The position numbers and the translations under genes were made by a program. From Enterobacteriaceae bacterium UBA3516 (GTDB taxonomy: Bacteria > Pseudomonadota > Gammaproteobacteria > Enterobacterales > Enterobacteriaceae), in contig DFPL01000229.1 of the NCBI GenBank assembly GCA_002377245.1, positions 1 through 26,437 on the forward strand: DNA of 26,437 bases, written 5' to 3'. Below are positions 7,008 to 14,537 of this stretch, piece by piece (the first letter of the stretch is position 1; each line of letters starts with the position of its first letter). Under the pieces are notes generated by a model. The model was not told the origin of the DNA, made no database searches, and saw only the letters and a list, made by a program, of their open reading frames with translations.

Positions 7008-8777
7008 TCAGTTCTTCTCTTCCTTTTTCACCACTTCGATACCCAGCTCGGTTAACGATGCCGGGTTAGCGAAGCTCGGTGCTTCTGTCATCAGACAAGC
7101 AGCGGCGGTGGTTTTCGGGAAGGCAATCACATCACGAATGTTATCAGTACCGGTCAGCAGCATGGTCAGACGATCCAGGCCAAAGGCGAGGCCGGCATGC
7201 GGCGGGGTACCGTATTTCAGGGCGTCCAGCAGGAAGCCAAACTTCTCGCGCTGTTCCTGTTCGTTAATGCCCAGGATACCAAATACGGTCTGCTGCATTT
7301 CGCCGCTGTAAATACGCACGGAACCGCCACCCACTTCATAGCCGTTGATGACCATATCGTAGGCGTTAGCCACCGCATCTTCCGGTGCCGCTTTCAGTTC
7401 GGATGCCGTCATGTCTTTTGGCGAAGTGAACGGGTGGTGCATCGCCGTCAGGCCGCCTTCACCATCATCTTCAAACATCGGGAAGTCGATAACCCACAGC
7501 GGCGCCCATTTGTTTTCGTCGGTGAGGCTGAGATCTTTACCCAGCTTCAGACGCAGGGCACCCAGCGCATCGGCAACCACTTTCTTGTTGTCTGCGACGA
7601 AGAAAATCATGTCGCCATCTTGCGCACCGGTGCGCTCAAGAATCGCTTCCACAATTTCTGCGTTGAGGAATTTTGCCACCGGGCTGTTGATGCCTTCGAG
7701 CCCTTTTGCACGCTCGTTCACTTTGATATAGGCCAGCCCCTTCGCGCCGTAAATCTTAACGAAGTTGCCGTAGTCATCAATCAGCTTACGGGTCAGCGCC
7801 GCGCCACCCGGCACGCGCAGTGCTGCAACGCGACCTTTCGGATCGTTAGCCGGGCCTGCAAACACTGCGAATTCAACGGATTTCAGCAGGTCAGCAACGT
7901 CCACCAGCTCCATCGGGTTACGCAGGTCCGGTTTATCAGAACCGTAACGACGCTCAGCCTCGGCAAAGGTCATGATCGGGAACTGGCCCAGATCGACGTT
8001 TTTGATATCCAGCCACAGTTTACGGATCAGGTCTTCCATCACTTCGCGCACCTGTGGTGCGGTCATGAAGGAGGTTTCGACGTCGATTTGGGTGAATTCC
8101 GGCTGGCGGTCAGCACGCAGGTCTTCATCACGGAAACATTTAACAATCTGGTAGTAACGATCGAAGCCGGACATCATCAGCAGCTGTTTGAACAGCTGTG
8201 GGGACTGCGGCAGCGCATAGAACTTGCCTTTGTGTACGCGGCTTGGCACCAGGTAGTCACGGGCGCCTTCCGGGGTCGCTTTGGTCAGCATGGGGGTTTC
8301 GATATCGAGGAAACCGTGATCGTCCATGAAGCGACGCACGAAGCTGGTAATTTTCGCACGGGTTTTCAGGCGCTGCGCCATTTCCGGGCGACGCAGATCC
8401 AGGTAGCGATATTTTAAACGCGCTTCTTCGGTGTTGACCTGGTTGGAGTCCAGCGGCAGCGGCTCTGAGCGGTTGATAATGGTCAGTTCACTCGCGAAGA
8501 CTTCGATTTCGCCGGTCGCCATGTCGCTGTTGACGTTTTTCTCGTCACGCGCACGCACGGTGCCGGTCACCACGATGCAGAATTCGTTACGCAGTTCAGA
8601 GGCCAGTTTGAATGCCTCAGCATCCGGATCGAAGAACACCTGAACGATGCCTTCGCGGTCACGCATATCAATAAAAATAAGGCTGCCGAGATCACGACGA
8701 CGGTTGACCCAACCACACAAAGTCACCTGCTGCCCGACGTGGGTCTTACGCAGTTGCCCGCAATATTCTGTACGCAT
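7008..8777 (-). CDS. aspS: Aspartyl-tRNA synthetase
   Basis: This 589-residue class II synthetase (590 in E. coli) charges tRNA-Asp. The N-terminal OB-fold anticodon-binding domain (CGWVNRRRDLGSLIFIDMRD) is followed by the catalytic core. Motif 2 is FRDEDLRADR at residues 215-224 and motif 3 GLAFGLDR at 529-536. The roughly 120-residue GAD insertion of bacterial AspRS separates them. The ATG at 8777 starts MRTEYCGQLR and follows GGGA. It heads the leftward group aspS-nudB-yebC-ruvC, and its promoter is at 8881-8909. Confidence 0.98.
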   Translation of the reverse strand: MRTEYCGQLRKTHVGQQVTLCGWVNRRRDLGSLIFIDMRDREGIVQVFFDPDAEAFKLASELRNEFCIVVTGTVRARDEKNVNSDMATGEIEVFASELTIINRSEPLPLDSNQVNTEEARLKYRYLDLRRPEMAQRLKTRAKITSFVRRFMDDHGFLDIETPMLTKATPEGARDYLVPSRVHKGKFYALPQSPQLFKQLLMMSGFDRYYQIVKCFRDEDLRADRQPEFTQIDVETSFMTAPQVREVMEDLIRKLWLDIKNVDLGQFPIMTFAEAERRYGSDKPDLRNPMELVDVADLLKSVEFAVFAGPANDPKGRVAALRVPGGAALTRKLIDDYGNFVKIYGAKGLAYIKVNERAKGLEGINSPVAKFLNAEIVEAILERTGAQDGDMIFFVADNKKVVADALGALRLKLGKDLSLTDENKWAPLWVIDFPMFEDDGEGGLTAMHHPFTSPKDMTASELKAAPEDAVANAYDMVINGYEVGGGSVRIYSGEMQQTVFGILGINEQEQREKFGFLLDALKYGTPPHAGLAFGLDRLTMLLTGTDNIRDVIAFPKTTAAACLMTEAPSFANPASLTELGIEVVKKEEKN

Positions 8778-8799
8778 GAGATGTCCCTTAACTTAAGCC

Positions 8800-8819
8800 G
8801 CAGGCTGTTTGTTGCCTGC
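8800..8819 (-). other. Stem-loop in the aspS leader
   Basis: GCAGGC (8814-8819) and GCCTGC (8800-8805), as read on the minus strand, pair around an 8-nt A-rich loop about 22 nt before the aspS start. There is no U-tract, so it is not a terminator. Its nearness to the ribosome-binding site would allow an effect on translation, but that is inference. Confidence 0.4.
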
Positions 8820-8880
8820 CCTGCAGACGACGTTATCGCAGCTTTAGCTGAATGTCACAACTGGATGAAAAAAGGCGGCT

Positions 8881-8909
8881 ATTATACTGGAAATAATGGC
8901 TGACGATAA
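8881..8909 (-). promoter_or_regulatory. aspS promoter
   Basis: Read leftward, a perfect -10 TATAAT (8881-8886) lies 17 bp from a weak -35 TTATCG (8904-8909). The predicted leader to the aspS ATG is about 97 nt and contains the 8800-8819 stem-loop. Confidence 0.7.
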
Positions 8910-9044
8910 GCCCGATACCGCCTGTACGCGCGTTTGCTGCACGCTTAATGACTATTCTCACAAAAATTAACAAAATTTGTAAACCGTACGGGCGCATATA
9001 CCGCGTAAGGTAAATGTGATGTCATTCATATTTCAGGAGTAATC

Positions 9045-9611
9045 ATGCTGGAACTTCACCCTGCAAAAACCGCGCTGGTCGTCATTGATTTACAGGAAGG
9101 CATTCTACCTTTCGCCGGCGGCCCCTACTCTGCCGCAGAGGTGGTCAACCGCTCCGCAGAGCTGGCAAAGACGTTTCGGGCAAACGGCTCGCCGGTGATT
9201 CTGGTGCGTGTGGGCTGGTCAGCGGATTTTGCTGAAGCGCTGAAACAACCGGTCGATGCGGCTGCCTCAGGCCATGGCTTACCGGATAACTGGTGGGCCT
9301 ACCCGACCGCATTAGGCAAACAGGAGGGCGATATTGAAGTGACCAAACGCCAGTGGGGGGCATTTTATGGCACCGATCTGGAACTTCAGTTACGCCGTCG
9401 CGGGATTGACACCATCGTCCTGTGCGGAATTTCAACGAATATTGGCGTAGAATCTACCGCACGAAATGCCTGGGAGCTGGGCTTTAATCTGGTGGTGGTG
9501 GAAGATGCCTGCGCTGCGGCCACCAGCGAGCAGCATCACGGCAGTATGACTCATATTTTCCCGCGCATTGGTCGCGTTCGCAGCACGAAAGAGATCCTCG
9601 ACGCATTATGA
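9045..9611 (+). CDS. yecD: Isochorismatase-family hydrolase YecD
   Basis: This 188-residue cysteine hydrolase has the E. coli YecD length; its physiological substrate is unknown. The family's Asp-Lys-Cys triad is present as D15 (LVVIDLQEG), K101 (VTKRQWGAFYGTDL) and C127 (IVLCGISTNIGVESTAR), the last in the usual cis-peptide region. A strong AGGAG lies 6 nt before the ATG. The stop overlaps the yecE start as ATGA, so the two are coupled. Confidence 0.96.
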   Translation: MLELHPAKTALVVIDLQEGILPFAGGPYSAAEVVNRSAELAKTFRANGSPVILVRVGWSADFAEALKQPVDAAASGHGLPDNWWAYPTALGKQEGDIEVTKRQWGAFYGTDLELQLRRRGIDTIVLCGISTNIGVESTARNAWELGFNLVVVEDACAAATSEQHHGSMTHIFPRIGRVRSTKEILDAL

Positions 9612-10426
9612 TTTATCTGGGACTTCCCCAGTGGTCGCACCCGAAATGGGTGCGCCTGGGTATTACCGGTCTGGAAGAGTACGCCCGCCACTTCAACTGT
9701 GTGGAGGGCAACACCACGCTCTATGCCCTGCCGAAAGCAGAAATTGTGCTGCGCTGGCGGGAGCAAACCGATGATAATTTCCGCTTTTGCTTTAAATTTC
9801 CGGCCACCATCTCTCATAACGCTTCGCTGCGCCAGTGCGGCGATCTGACGCTGGAATTTTTCACCCGCATGGCGCCGCTGGATGCCCGTATTGGGCAATA
9901 CTGGTTGCAACTGCCCGCCACGTTTGGCCCACGGGATCTGCCGGCATTGTGGACCTTTCTCGACGGCTTACCGACCGCCTTCACGTACGGCGTTGAAGTC
10001 CGTCATCCGTCATTTTTTGCCAAGGGTGATGATGAACGCGATCTTAACCGGGGACTGCTTCAGCGCAACGTTAACCGGGTGATCCTCGACAGTCGCCCGG
10101 TACACAGCGCCATTCCACACAGTGAAGCGGTGAGAGAGGCGCAACGGAAAAAACCGAAAGTCCCGGTTCACGCGCTGGTCACTGCACAAAACCCCATGGT
10201 GCGCTTTATCGGCAGCGATAACATGCTACAAAACCGCGAGTTGTTTGCGGTCTGGCTGGAAAAACTGCCCGTGTGGGAACAGACCACCACGCCTTATCTC
10301 TTTCTGCACACGCCTGATATTGCCCAGGCGCCAGAGCTTGTGGATACCTTATGGCACGACTTGCAGCAGGTCGCGCCCTCTATTGGCACTCCTCCGTCCA
10401 TCCCTTCGCAATCTTCTCTTTTCTGA
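9608..10426 (+). CDS. yecE: DUF72 protein YecE
   Basis: This 272-residue protein has the E. coli YecE length. It begins MIYLGLPQWSHPKWVRLGIT and contains the DUF72 hallmarks FCFKFPATISH, YWLQLPATFGP and YGVEVRHPSFF, predicted to build a TIM-barrel-like fold. The biochemical function of the family is not established. It ends in the family tail SQSSLF. It overlaps yecD by 4 bp, and 48 bp separate it from yecN. Confidence 0.96.
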   Translation: MIYLGLPQWSHPKWVRLGITGLEEYARHFNCVEGNTTLYALPKAEIVLRWREQTDDNFRFCFKFPATISHNASLRQCGDLTLEFFTRMAPLDARIGQYWLQLPATFGPRDLPALWTFLDGLPTAFTYGVEVRHPSFFAKGDDERDLNRGLLQRNVNRVILDSRPVHSAIPHSEAVREAQRKKPKVPVHALVTAQNPMVRFIGSDNMLQNRELFAVWLEKLPVWEQTTTPYLFLHTPDIAQAPELVDTLWHDLQQVAPSIGTPPSIPSQSSLF

Positions 10427-10474
10427 ATGGATTACCTATCATTGTAAAGCCATCAGGTACTAAAGGGAGTTTGT

Positions 10475-10870
10475 ATGGTTAGCGCGCTGTATGCCGTGCT
10501 GGGTGCGTTACTGCTCATTAAGTTTTCGTTTGATGTCGTTCGCCTGCGTATGCAATACCGCGTGAGCTATGGTGACGGCGGTTTCAGTGAGCTGCAAAGT
10601 GCAATACGCATTCACGGTAACGCGGTGGAATATATTCCCATCGCGTTGATCCTGTTGCTGTTTATGGAAATGAACGGGGCAGAGACCTGGATGGTTCATG
10701 TGTGCGGCATTCTGCTGATTGCTGGGCGACTGATGCACTATTACGGTTTTCATCATCGCCTTTTTCGCTGGCGGCGCTCGGGGATGAGTGCCACCTGGTG
10801 TTCACTGTTGCTGATGGCGCTGGCTAATCTGTGGTATATGCCGTGGGAGTTGGTTTTCTCCCTGCGTTAG
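10475..10870 (+). CDS. yecN: MAPEG-family membrane protein YecN
   Basis: This 131-residue integral membrane protein has the E. coli YecN length and belongs to the MAPEG group (membrane-associated eicosanoid/glutathione metabolism proteins). The first span covers about residues 2-20. The conserved cytoplasmic segment RVSYGDGGFSELQSAIRIHGNAVEYIPIALIL follows, then two or three more spans. RAHGNxxEY-type text is the MAPEG signature. A GGGAG 6 nt upstream fixes the start. The substrate is unknown. Confidence 0.95.
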   Translation: MVSALYAVLGALLLIKFSFDVVRLRMQYRVSYGDGGFSELQSAIRIHGNAVEYIPIALILLLFMEMNGAETWMVHVCGILLIAGRLMHYYGFHHRLFRWRRSGMSATWCSLLLMALANLWYMPWELVFSLR

Positions 10871-10909
10871 CGCACAATACGCCACTTTGTTTTCCCGGGT
10901 ATTTACATT

Positions 10910-11653
10910 ATGTCTAACCGCGACACGCTTTTTTCCGCGCCTATCGCCAGCCTGGGCGACTGGACCTTTGACGAACGGGTGGCCGAAGTCTTCCCCGATA
11001 TGATCCAGCGTTCCGTTCCGGGTTACTCCAATATTATTTCGATGATCGGCATGCTCGCCGAGCGCTTCGTGCAGCCTGAGACGCAGATTTATGATCTCGG
11101 CTGTTCACTGGGCGCCGCCACCCTGTCGGTGCGCCGTAACATTCATCACGACGGCTGCCGCATCATCGCGGTCGATAATTCCCCCGCGATGGTTGAACGC
11201 TGCCGCCGCCATATTGATGCGTATAAAGCGCCAACCCCCGTTCAGGTTGTTGAGGGTGATATTCGCGATGTGACCATCGAAAATGCCTCGCTGGTGGTGC
11301 TGAACTTTACTTTGCAATTCCTTGAGCCGCCGGAGCGCCAGGCGCTGCTCGACAAAATTTATCAGGGGCTGAACCCTGGCGGCGCGCTCGTGCTGTCGGA
11401 GAAATTCAGCTTTGAAGATGAAACCGTCGGCGAACTGTTATTTAACATGCATCACGACTTTAAGCGTGCCAATGGCTACAGCGAGCTGGAGATCAGCCAG
11501 AAGCGCAGCATGCTGGAAAATGTGATGCTGACGGATTCCGTCACTACCCACAAAGCACGCCTGCGTAGCGCCGGTTTTGAGCACAGCGAAGTCTGGTTCC
11601 AGTGCTTTAACTTCGGTTCACTGGTCGCCGTCAAAGCAGGGAATGGCGCATGA
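10910..11653 (+). CDS. cmoA: Carboxy-S-adenosyl-L-methionine synthase CmoA
   Basis: CmoA converts SAM and prephenate to carboxy-SAM, the donor CmoB uses to make 5-carboxymethoxyuridine at tRNA position 34. The protein is 247 residues, as in E. coli. The SAM-binding motif I is YDLGCSLGAATLSVRR at about residues 62-77, and VVLNFTLQFLEPPERQALL follows at the post-motif position. The C-terminus keeps HHDFKRANGYSELEISQKR. The stop overlaps the cmoB start as ATGA. The Shine-Dalgarno sequence is weak. Confidence 0.97.
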   Translation: MSNRDTLFSAPIASLGDWTFDERVAEVFPDMIQRSVPGYSNIISMIGMLAERFVQPETQIYDLGCSLGAATLSVRRNIHHDGCRIIAVDNSPAMVERCRRHIDAYKAPTPVQVVEGDIRDVTIENASLVVLNFTLQFLEPPERQALLDKIYQGLNPGGALVLSEKFSFEDETVGELLFNMHHDFKRANGYSELEISQKRSMLENVMLTDSVTTHKARLRSAGFEHSEVWFQCFNFGSLVAVKAGNGA

Positions 11654-12621
11654 TTACCTTTGAGCGTTTTTACCAACAGATTGCAGTCAGCTCCTTATCA
11701 CACTGGCTGGAAACGTTGCCCGCGCAAATAGCCACCTGGCAGCGTGAAGCGGTGCACGGTCAAATTAAGCAGTGGACCAGCGCCATTAACTATTTGCCGG
11801 AGCTGAAACCGCACCAGCTCGATCTGCTTAACGGCGTCATCGCGACAAGCGAAGAGCCATTAAGTGCAGGTGAGTTGACGCGCATTGAGACCCATCTGCG
11901 TAACCTGATGCCGTGGCGTAAAGGCCCCTTCTCGCTCTACGGTCTGGACATCAATACCGAATGGCGTTCCGACTGGAAATGGGATCGCGTTCTACCGCAC
12001 CTGTCTGATTTGCGCGGTCGCACGATTCTGGATGTGGGTTGCGGTAGCGGCTATCACATGTGGCGAATGATCGGGGCCGGGGCAAAATTTGCTGTCGGTA
12101 TCGATCCGACGCAGCTTTTCCTGCATCAGTTTGAAGCCGTGCGTAAGCTGCTGGGTGACGATCGCCGTGCACACTTGTTACCGCTGGGCATAGAACAACT
12201 TCCGGCTCTCAATGCGTTCGATACCGTCTTCTCCATGGGCGTGCTGTATCACCGTCGCTCTCCGCTGGAGCACCTCTGGCAGCTCAAGGATCAACTGGTG
12301 CAGGACGGCGAGCTGGTGCTGGAGACGCTGGTGGTTGAGGGTGACGAGAATACCGTTCTGGTGCCGGGCGATCGCTACGCGCAAATGCGCAACGTCTATT
12401 TCATTCCATCCGCCGCCGCGTTGAAGAACTGGCTGGAGAAATGTGGATTCGTTGATGTGCGCGTTGTGGATGTCAACACCACCACGGTGGAAGAGCAGCG
12501 CCGCACCGACTGGATGATTACTGAATCGCTGGCCGAATTCCTTGACCCGAATGACAGCAGCAAAACCATTGAAGGCTACCCTGCCCCCGTTCGCGCCGTG
12601 CTGATTGCCAGAAAGCCGTAA
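11650..12621 (+). CDS. cmoB: tRNA U34 carboxymethyltransferase CmoB
   Basis: CmoB transfers the carboxymethyl group from carboxy-SAM to 5-hydroxyuridine at the wobble position of a set of tRNAs. The protein is 323 residues, as in E. coli. The N-terminal helical region has RNLMPWRKGPFSLYG, followed by the Rossmann motif I ILDVGCGSGYHMWRMIGAGA (about residues 126-145), the SMGVLYHRRSPLEHL loop and the C-terminal EGYPAPVRAVLIARKP. It is coupled to cmoA by a 4-bp overlap, and a REP element follows the stop by 6 bp. Confidence 0.97.
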   Translation: MITFERFYQQIAVSSLSHWLETLPAQIATWQREAVHGQIKQWTSAINYLPELKPHQLDLLNGVIATSEEPLSAGELTRIETHLRNLMPWRKGPFSLYGLDINTEWRSDWKWDRVLPHLSDLRGRTILDVGCGSGYHMWRMIGAGAKFAVGIDPTQLFLHQFEAVRKLLGDDRRAHLLPLGIEQLPALNAFDTVFSMGVLYHRRSPLEHLWQLKDQLVQDGELVLETLVVEGDENTVLVPGDRYAQMRNVYFIPSAAALKNWLEKCGFVDVRVVDVNTTTVEEQRRTDWMITESLAEFLDPNDSSKTIEGYPAPVRAVLIARKP

Positions 12622-12627
12622 TCATTA

Positions 12628-12660
12628 TGCCGGGTGGCGGCTTCGCCTTACCCGGCCTAC
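12628..12660. repeat. REP element after cmoB
   Basis: The 33-bp imperfect palindrome opens TGCCGGGTGGCGGC and closes TTACCCGGCCTAC, separated by TTCGCC. This is the classic enterobacterial REP layout: GCCGGGT pairs with ACCCGGC. It starts 6 bp after the cmoB stop, the usual position for mRNA 3'-end stabilising REPs. Confidence 0.88.
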
Positions 12661-12712
12661 AATCCCCGCCGTCAGCTCCTCGTAAACCTGAAATGTGCAG
12701 TGGAATATTGCG

Positions 12713-12804
12713 AACGCAGCGAGTGCCCGGGAGTTTACATAAATAAATGACCGGGGTGAGCGAGGAAAGCGAACGCCGCTGCGGGCCGAAATATGCCGGA
12801 GAAG
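12713..12804 (-). repeat. Dispersed intergenic hairpin repeat, copy C (92-bp direct repeat unit 1)
   Basis: This unit matches copy D at 90 of 92 positions. It has nested pairing: CGCAGCG (12715-12721) with CGCTGCG (12777-12783), then CCCGG with CCGGG, then TTTAC with ATAAA around ATAA. The innermost stem has one imperfect pair here, which becomes a U-G wobble on the minus strand. Read on the minus strand it aligns with copies A and B, including the CCTCGnTCnnCCC left arm. Confidence 0.8.
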
Positions 12805-12840
12805 TCTTCTCCAAAATAGTTCGGTTTGCAGCAAGGCAGC

Positions 12841-12932
12841 AACGCAGCGAGTGCCCGGGAGTTTACATAAGTAAATGACCGGGGTGAGCGAGGAAAGCGA
12901 ACGCCGCTGCGGGACGAAATATGCCGGAGAAG
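12841..12932 (-). repeat. Dispersed intergenic hairpin repeat, copy D (92-bp direct repeat unit 2)
   Basis: This is the second unit of the direct repeat, 128 bp after copy C and differing from it at two bases. Its innermost stem is perfect: TTTAC-ATAA-GTAAA (12862-12875). The outer arms are CGCAGCG (12843-12849) and CGCTGCG (12905-12911). The unit ends directly before the T-tract of the cutC terminator. Confidence 0.8.
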
Positions 12933-12935
12933 GAC

Positions 12936-12965
12936 AAAAAAAGACCCCTGTTGAAATTGCAGGGG
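12936..12965 (-). terminator. Intrinsic terminator downstream of cutC
   Basis: On the minus strand, CCCCTG (12960-12965) pairs with CAGGGG (12945-12950) around a 9-nt loop, followed by TC and seven Ts (12936-12942). It lies about 54 bp past the cutC stop and would end the yecM-cutC transcript. Confidence 0.85.
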
Positions 12966-13018
12966 CCTGGTACAAATAAGCATCATATTGGGCGACATGA
13001 TGCTGCGGTAAAATCGGT

Positions 13019-13762
13019 TTACTGTGCGTGATGAACAATGTGCGCTTTCATCATCGCGACGGCATCGCCATCCACACGGTAGCGGGAGTATTCATCCGCA
13101 GTGGTGTCTGCCGACATCGATAAGCCGGTATTGCGATATCGCATGGGGGACGCAATAAGCTGCCCCGCTGAACTATGCACTTCCGGGATACCGGCACTGA
13201 GAAAGCTATCCAGATTGCTCGCTCGAACGCCTGCACCCGCCATAATGATTGGAACACCTGAGCGGGCATTTAGTTCCGTAATTAATGAAATACCTTTTTC
13301 GGCGGAAGACTGCTGACCCGATGTCAGAATCCGCGCCACACCCAAATGGCCCAGAATATCAGCGACTTGATGCTAGTTAGCACACATATCGAAAGCGCGA
13401 TGAAATGTGACTTTCATTCCGTGCGCGGCATGCATGAGTTGCTGCATCCGCGGCACATCGACGTTACCCTCTTCGTCCAGCACTCCTGTGACCAGTCCTG
13501 GAAAGCCCAGTTCGCGAATGACCTGAATATCTTCCAGCATGGCGGCAAACTCTTCGGCGTCGTAACAAAAATCGCCACCGCGTGGGCGCACGATGGGGTG
13601 CACCGGAATCGTCACCGTCTGGCGAACCCGTTTCAGCACCCCGAGTGACGGCGTCAGCCCGCCCTCTTTCGGCGCAGCGCACAATTCGATACGGTCGGCC
13701 CCATGACGCTGTGCCGTTAAGGCGCAGGCCGCGCTGTAACAACAAATCTCCAGTAACGTCAT
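13019..13762 (-). pseudogene. cutC: cutC interrupted by an in-frame amber codon
   Basis: CutC is a conserved TIM-barrel protein historically linked to copper tolerance. Ignoring one stop, the frame gives 247 codons plus a terminal stop, against 248 residues in E. coli CutC, with matching text on both sides. The first half (MTLLEICCYSAACALTAQRH to VTFHRAFDMCAN) ends at a TAG at 13373-13375, codon 130. The same frame resumes with HQVADILGHLGVARILTSGQ and runs to IVHHAQ. No bases are gained or lost relative to the E. coli spacing, so a single nonsense substitution (or a base-call error) is the simplest reading. The strong AAGGAGG before the ATG, the 9-bp gap to yecM and the terminator remain intact. 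A separate GTG at 13345 could restart only the second half. Confidence 0.88.
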
Positions 13763-13771
13763 TTTTCCTCC

Positions 13772-14338
13772 TTAAAACTCCTGTTCGCTGGCTACGATGG
13801 CTTCAATGGACCAGGGGTGAAATTTCACCGTCACTTTACCGTCGGTGACCGCAAGCGTCGGGTTGGGTAGCCGCTCACGCTCTCCTTTTGGCGAGCTGGT
13901 TTTAACAAAAATGCCTGCCTGGCTCAGTCCCTCGTCGGACAGCAGCGCCAGCGCACGGGCATTGAGCGTTTCTGGCTCGCCCGGCAACACAATCTCAATG
14001 TGCTCCCAGCCTTCATGCGGATAACGCTTTTCACCAGGCCAGGGCAGTTCTACAACCTGAAAGCGCCAGTGGCCGACGCATACCGGGTCATGCAACTTGA
14101 ACAGACAAATAGGACGACCGTTGATCACCGTCTCCGACAGCAGCTCGCCGCACTGCTCAAAGCCGCGACGCCAGCGCTCGGCCGTGGCATTCTGATGACA
14201 CCGCAGTGAGATATGGTCCGCGTCGAGAGAGGTAATGTCCAGCCCAAGGCGAGCGCTCAGTTGGGTAAAATCATCAATAAAACGCGGGAGATCCGCGCTA
14301 ATATCGCGCAGTTCTTCAAGGGTCTGCCAGCGGGTCAT
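13772..14338 (-). CDS. yecM: Conserved protein YecM (VOC-like metalloprotein fold)
   Basis: This 188-residue protein has the E. coli YecM length and closely matching text. Conserved histidines lie in DHISLRCH (around 42-48) and in KRYPHEGWEHIEIVLPG (108 and 113), consistent with the glyoxalase/VOC-like metal-binding fold reported for E. coli YecM. The C-terminus is LAVTDGKVTVKFHPWSIEAI. Its function is unknown. It is divergent from argS and is the promoter-proximal gene of a yecM-cutC pair. Confidence 0.95.
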   Translation of the reverse strand: MTRWQTLEELRDISADLPRFIDDFTQLSARLGLDITSLDADHISLRCHQNATAERWRRGFEQCGELLSETVINGRPICLFKLHDPVCVGHWRFQVVELPWPGEKRYPHEGWEHIEIVLPGEPETLNARALALLSDEGLSQAGIFVKTSSPKGERERLPNPTLAVTDGKVTVKFHPWSIEAIVASEQEF

Positions 14339-14436
14339 TTCTCGTTATCCATGCAGTTGATAAGGCGGCTAATCTACCCTGTTATTTCCGGCTTACCAAC
14401 CCAGCAAGCGAAACAAAAACCACTGCGGTTCCCCTG

Positions 14437-14465
14437 CTGACGCCATGGGGCAATTGCAGTATACT
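14437..14465 (+). promoter_or_regulatory. argS promoter
   Basis: The -35 hexamer CTGACG (14437-14442) and the -10 TATACT (14460-14465) are separated by 17 bp, about 72 bp before the argS GTG. The hexamers match consensus at 4 of 6 and 5 of 6 positions. Confidence 0.65.
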
Positions 14466-14537
14466 CCCGCCTTTCATTATCAACACCCGGACGCAGCCCG
14501 CGTTTTGCACGTTGCGTCGACAATGTAAGGTATCCCG

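Larger units (their letters stand above)
12622..13018. other. Gene-free repeat-rich junction between cmoB and cutC
   Basis: No gene is supported in these 397 bp. They hold a REP element (12628-12660), two 92-bp direct repeats with a 128-bp period (12713 and 12841), and the cutC-side terminator. Minus-strand ORFs of 87 to 137 codons here come from translating the repeats and one another in several frames. In E. coli K-12 this junction contains torY and torZ, so it is a known site of gene content difference. Confidence 0.8.

Noticed and set aside
7197..8417. A 406-codon open frame on the plus strand
   Set aside because: It is antisense to aspS, whose class II motifs are all present. The translation is a typical shadow product rich in F, H, Q and R.
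12713..12932. The two near-identical units as a CRISPR array
   Set aside because: There are only two units, each 92 bp long with a 36-bp interval, their structure resembles dispersed intergenic repeats, and there are no cas genes.
12518..13038. Minus-strand ORFs of 87-137 codons sharing the text RRSLSSLTPVIYLCKLPGTR
   Set aside because: They arise from the 92-bp repeat units in different frames, lack good ribosome-binding sites, and the shared text simply reflects the repeat.
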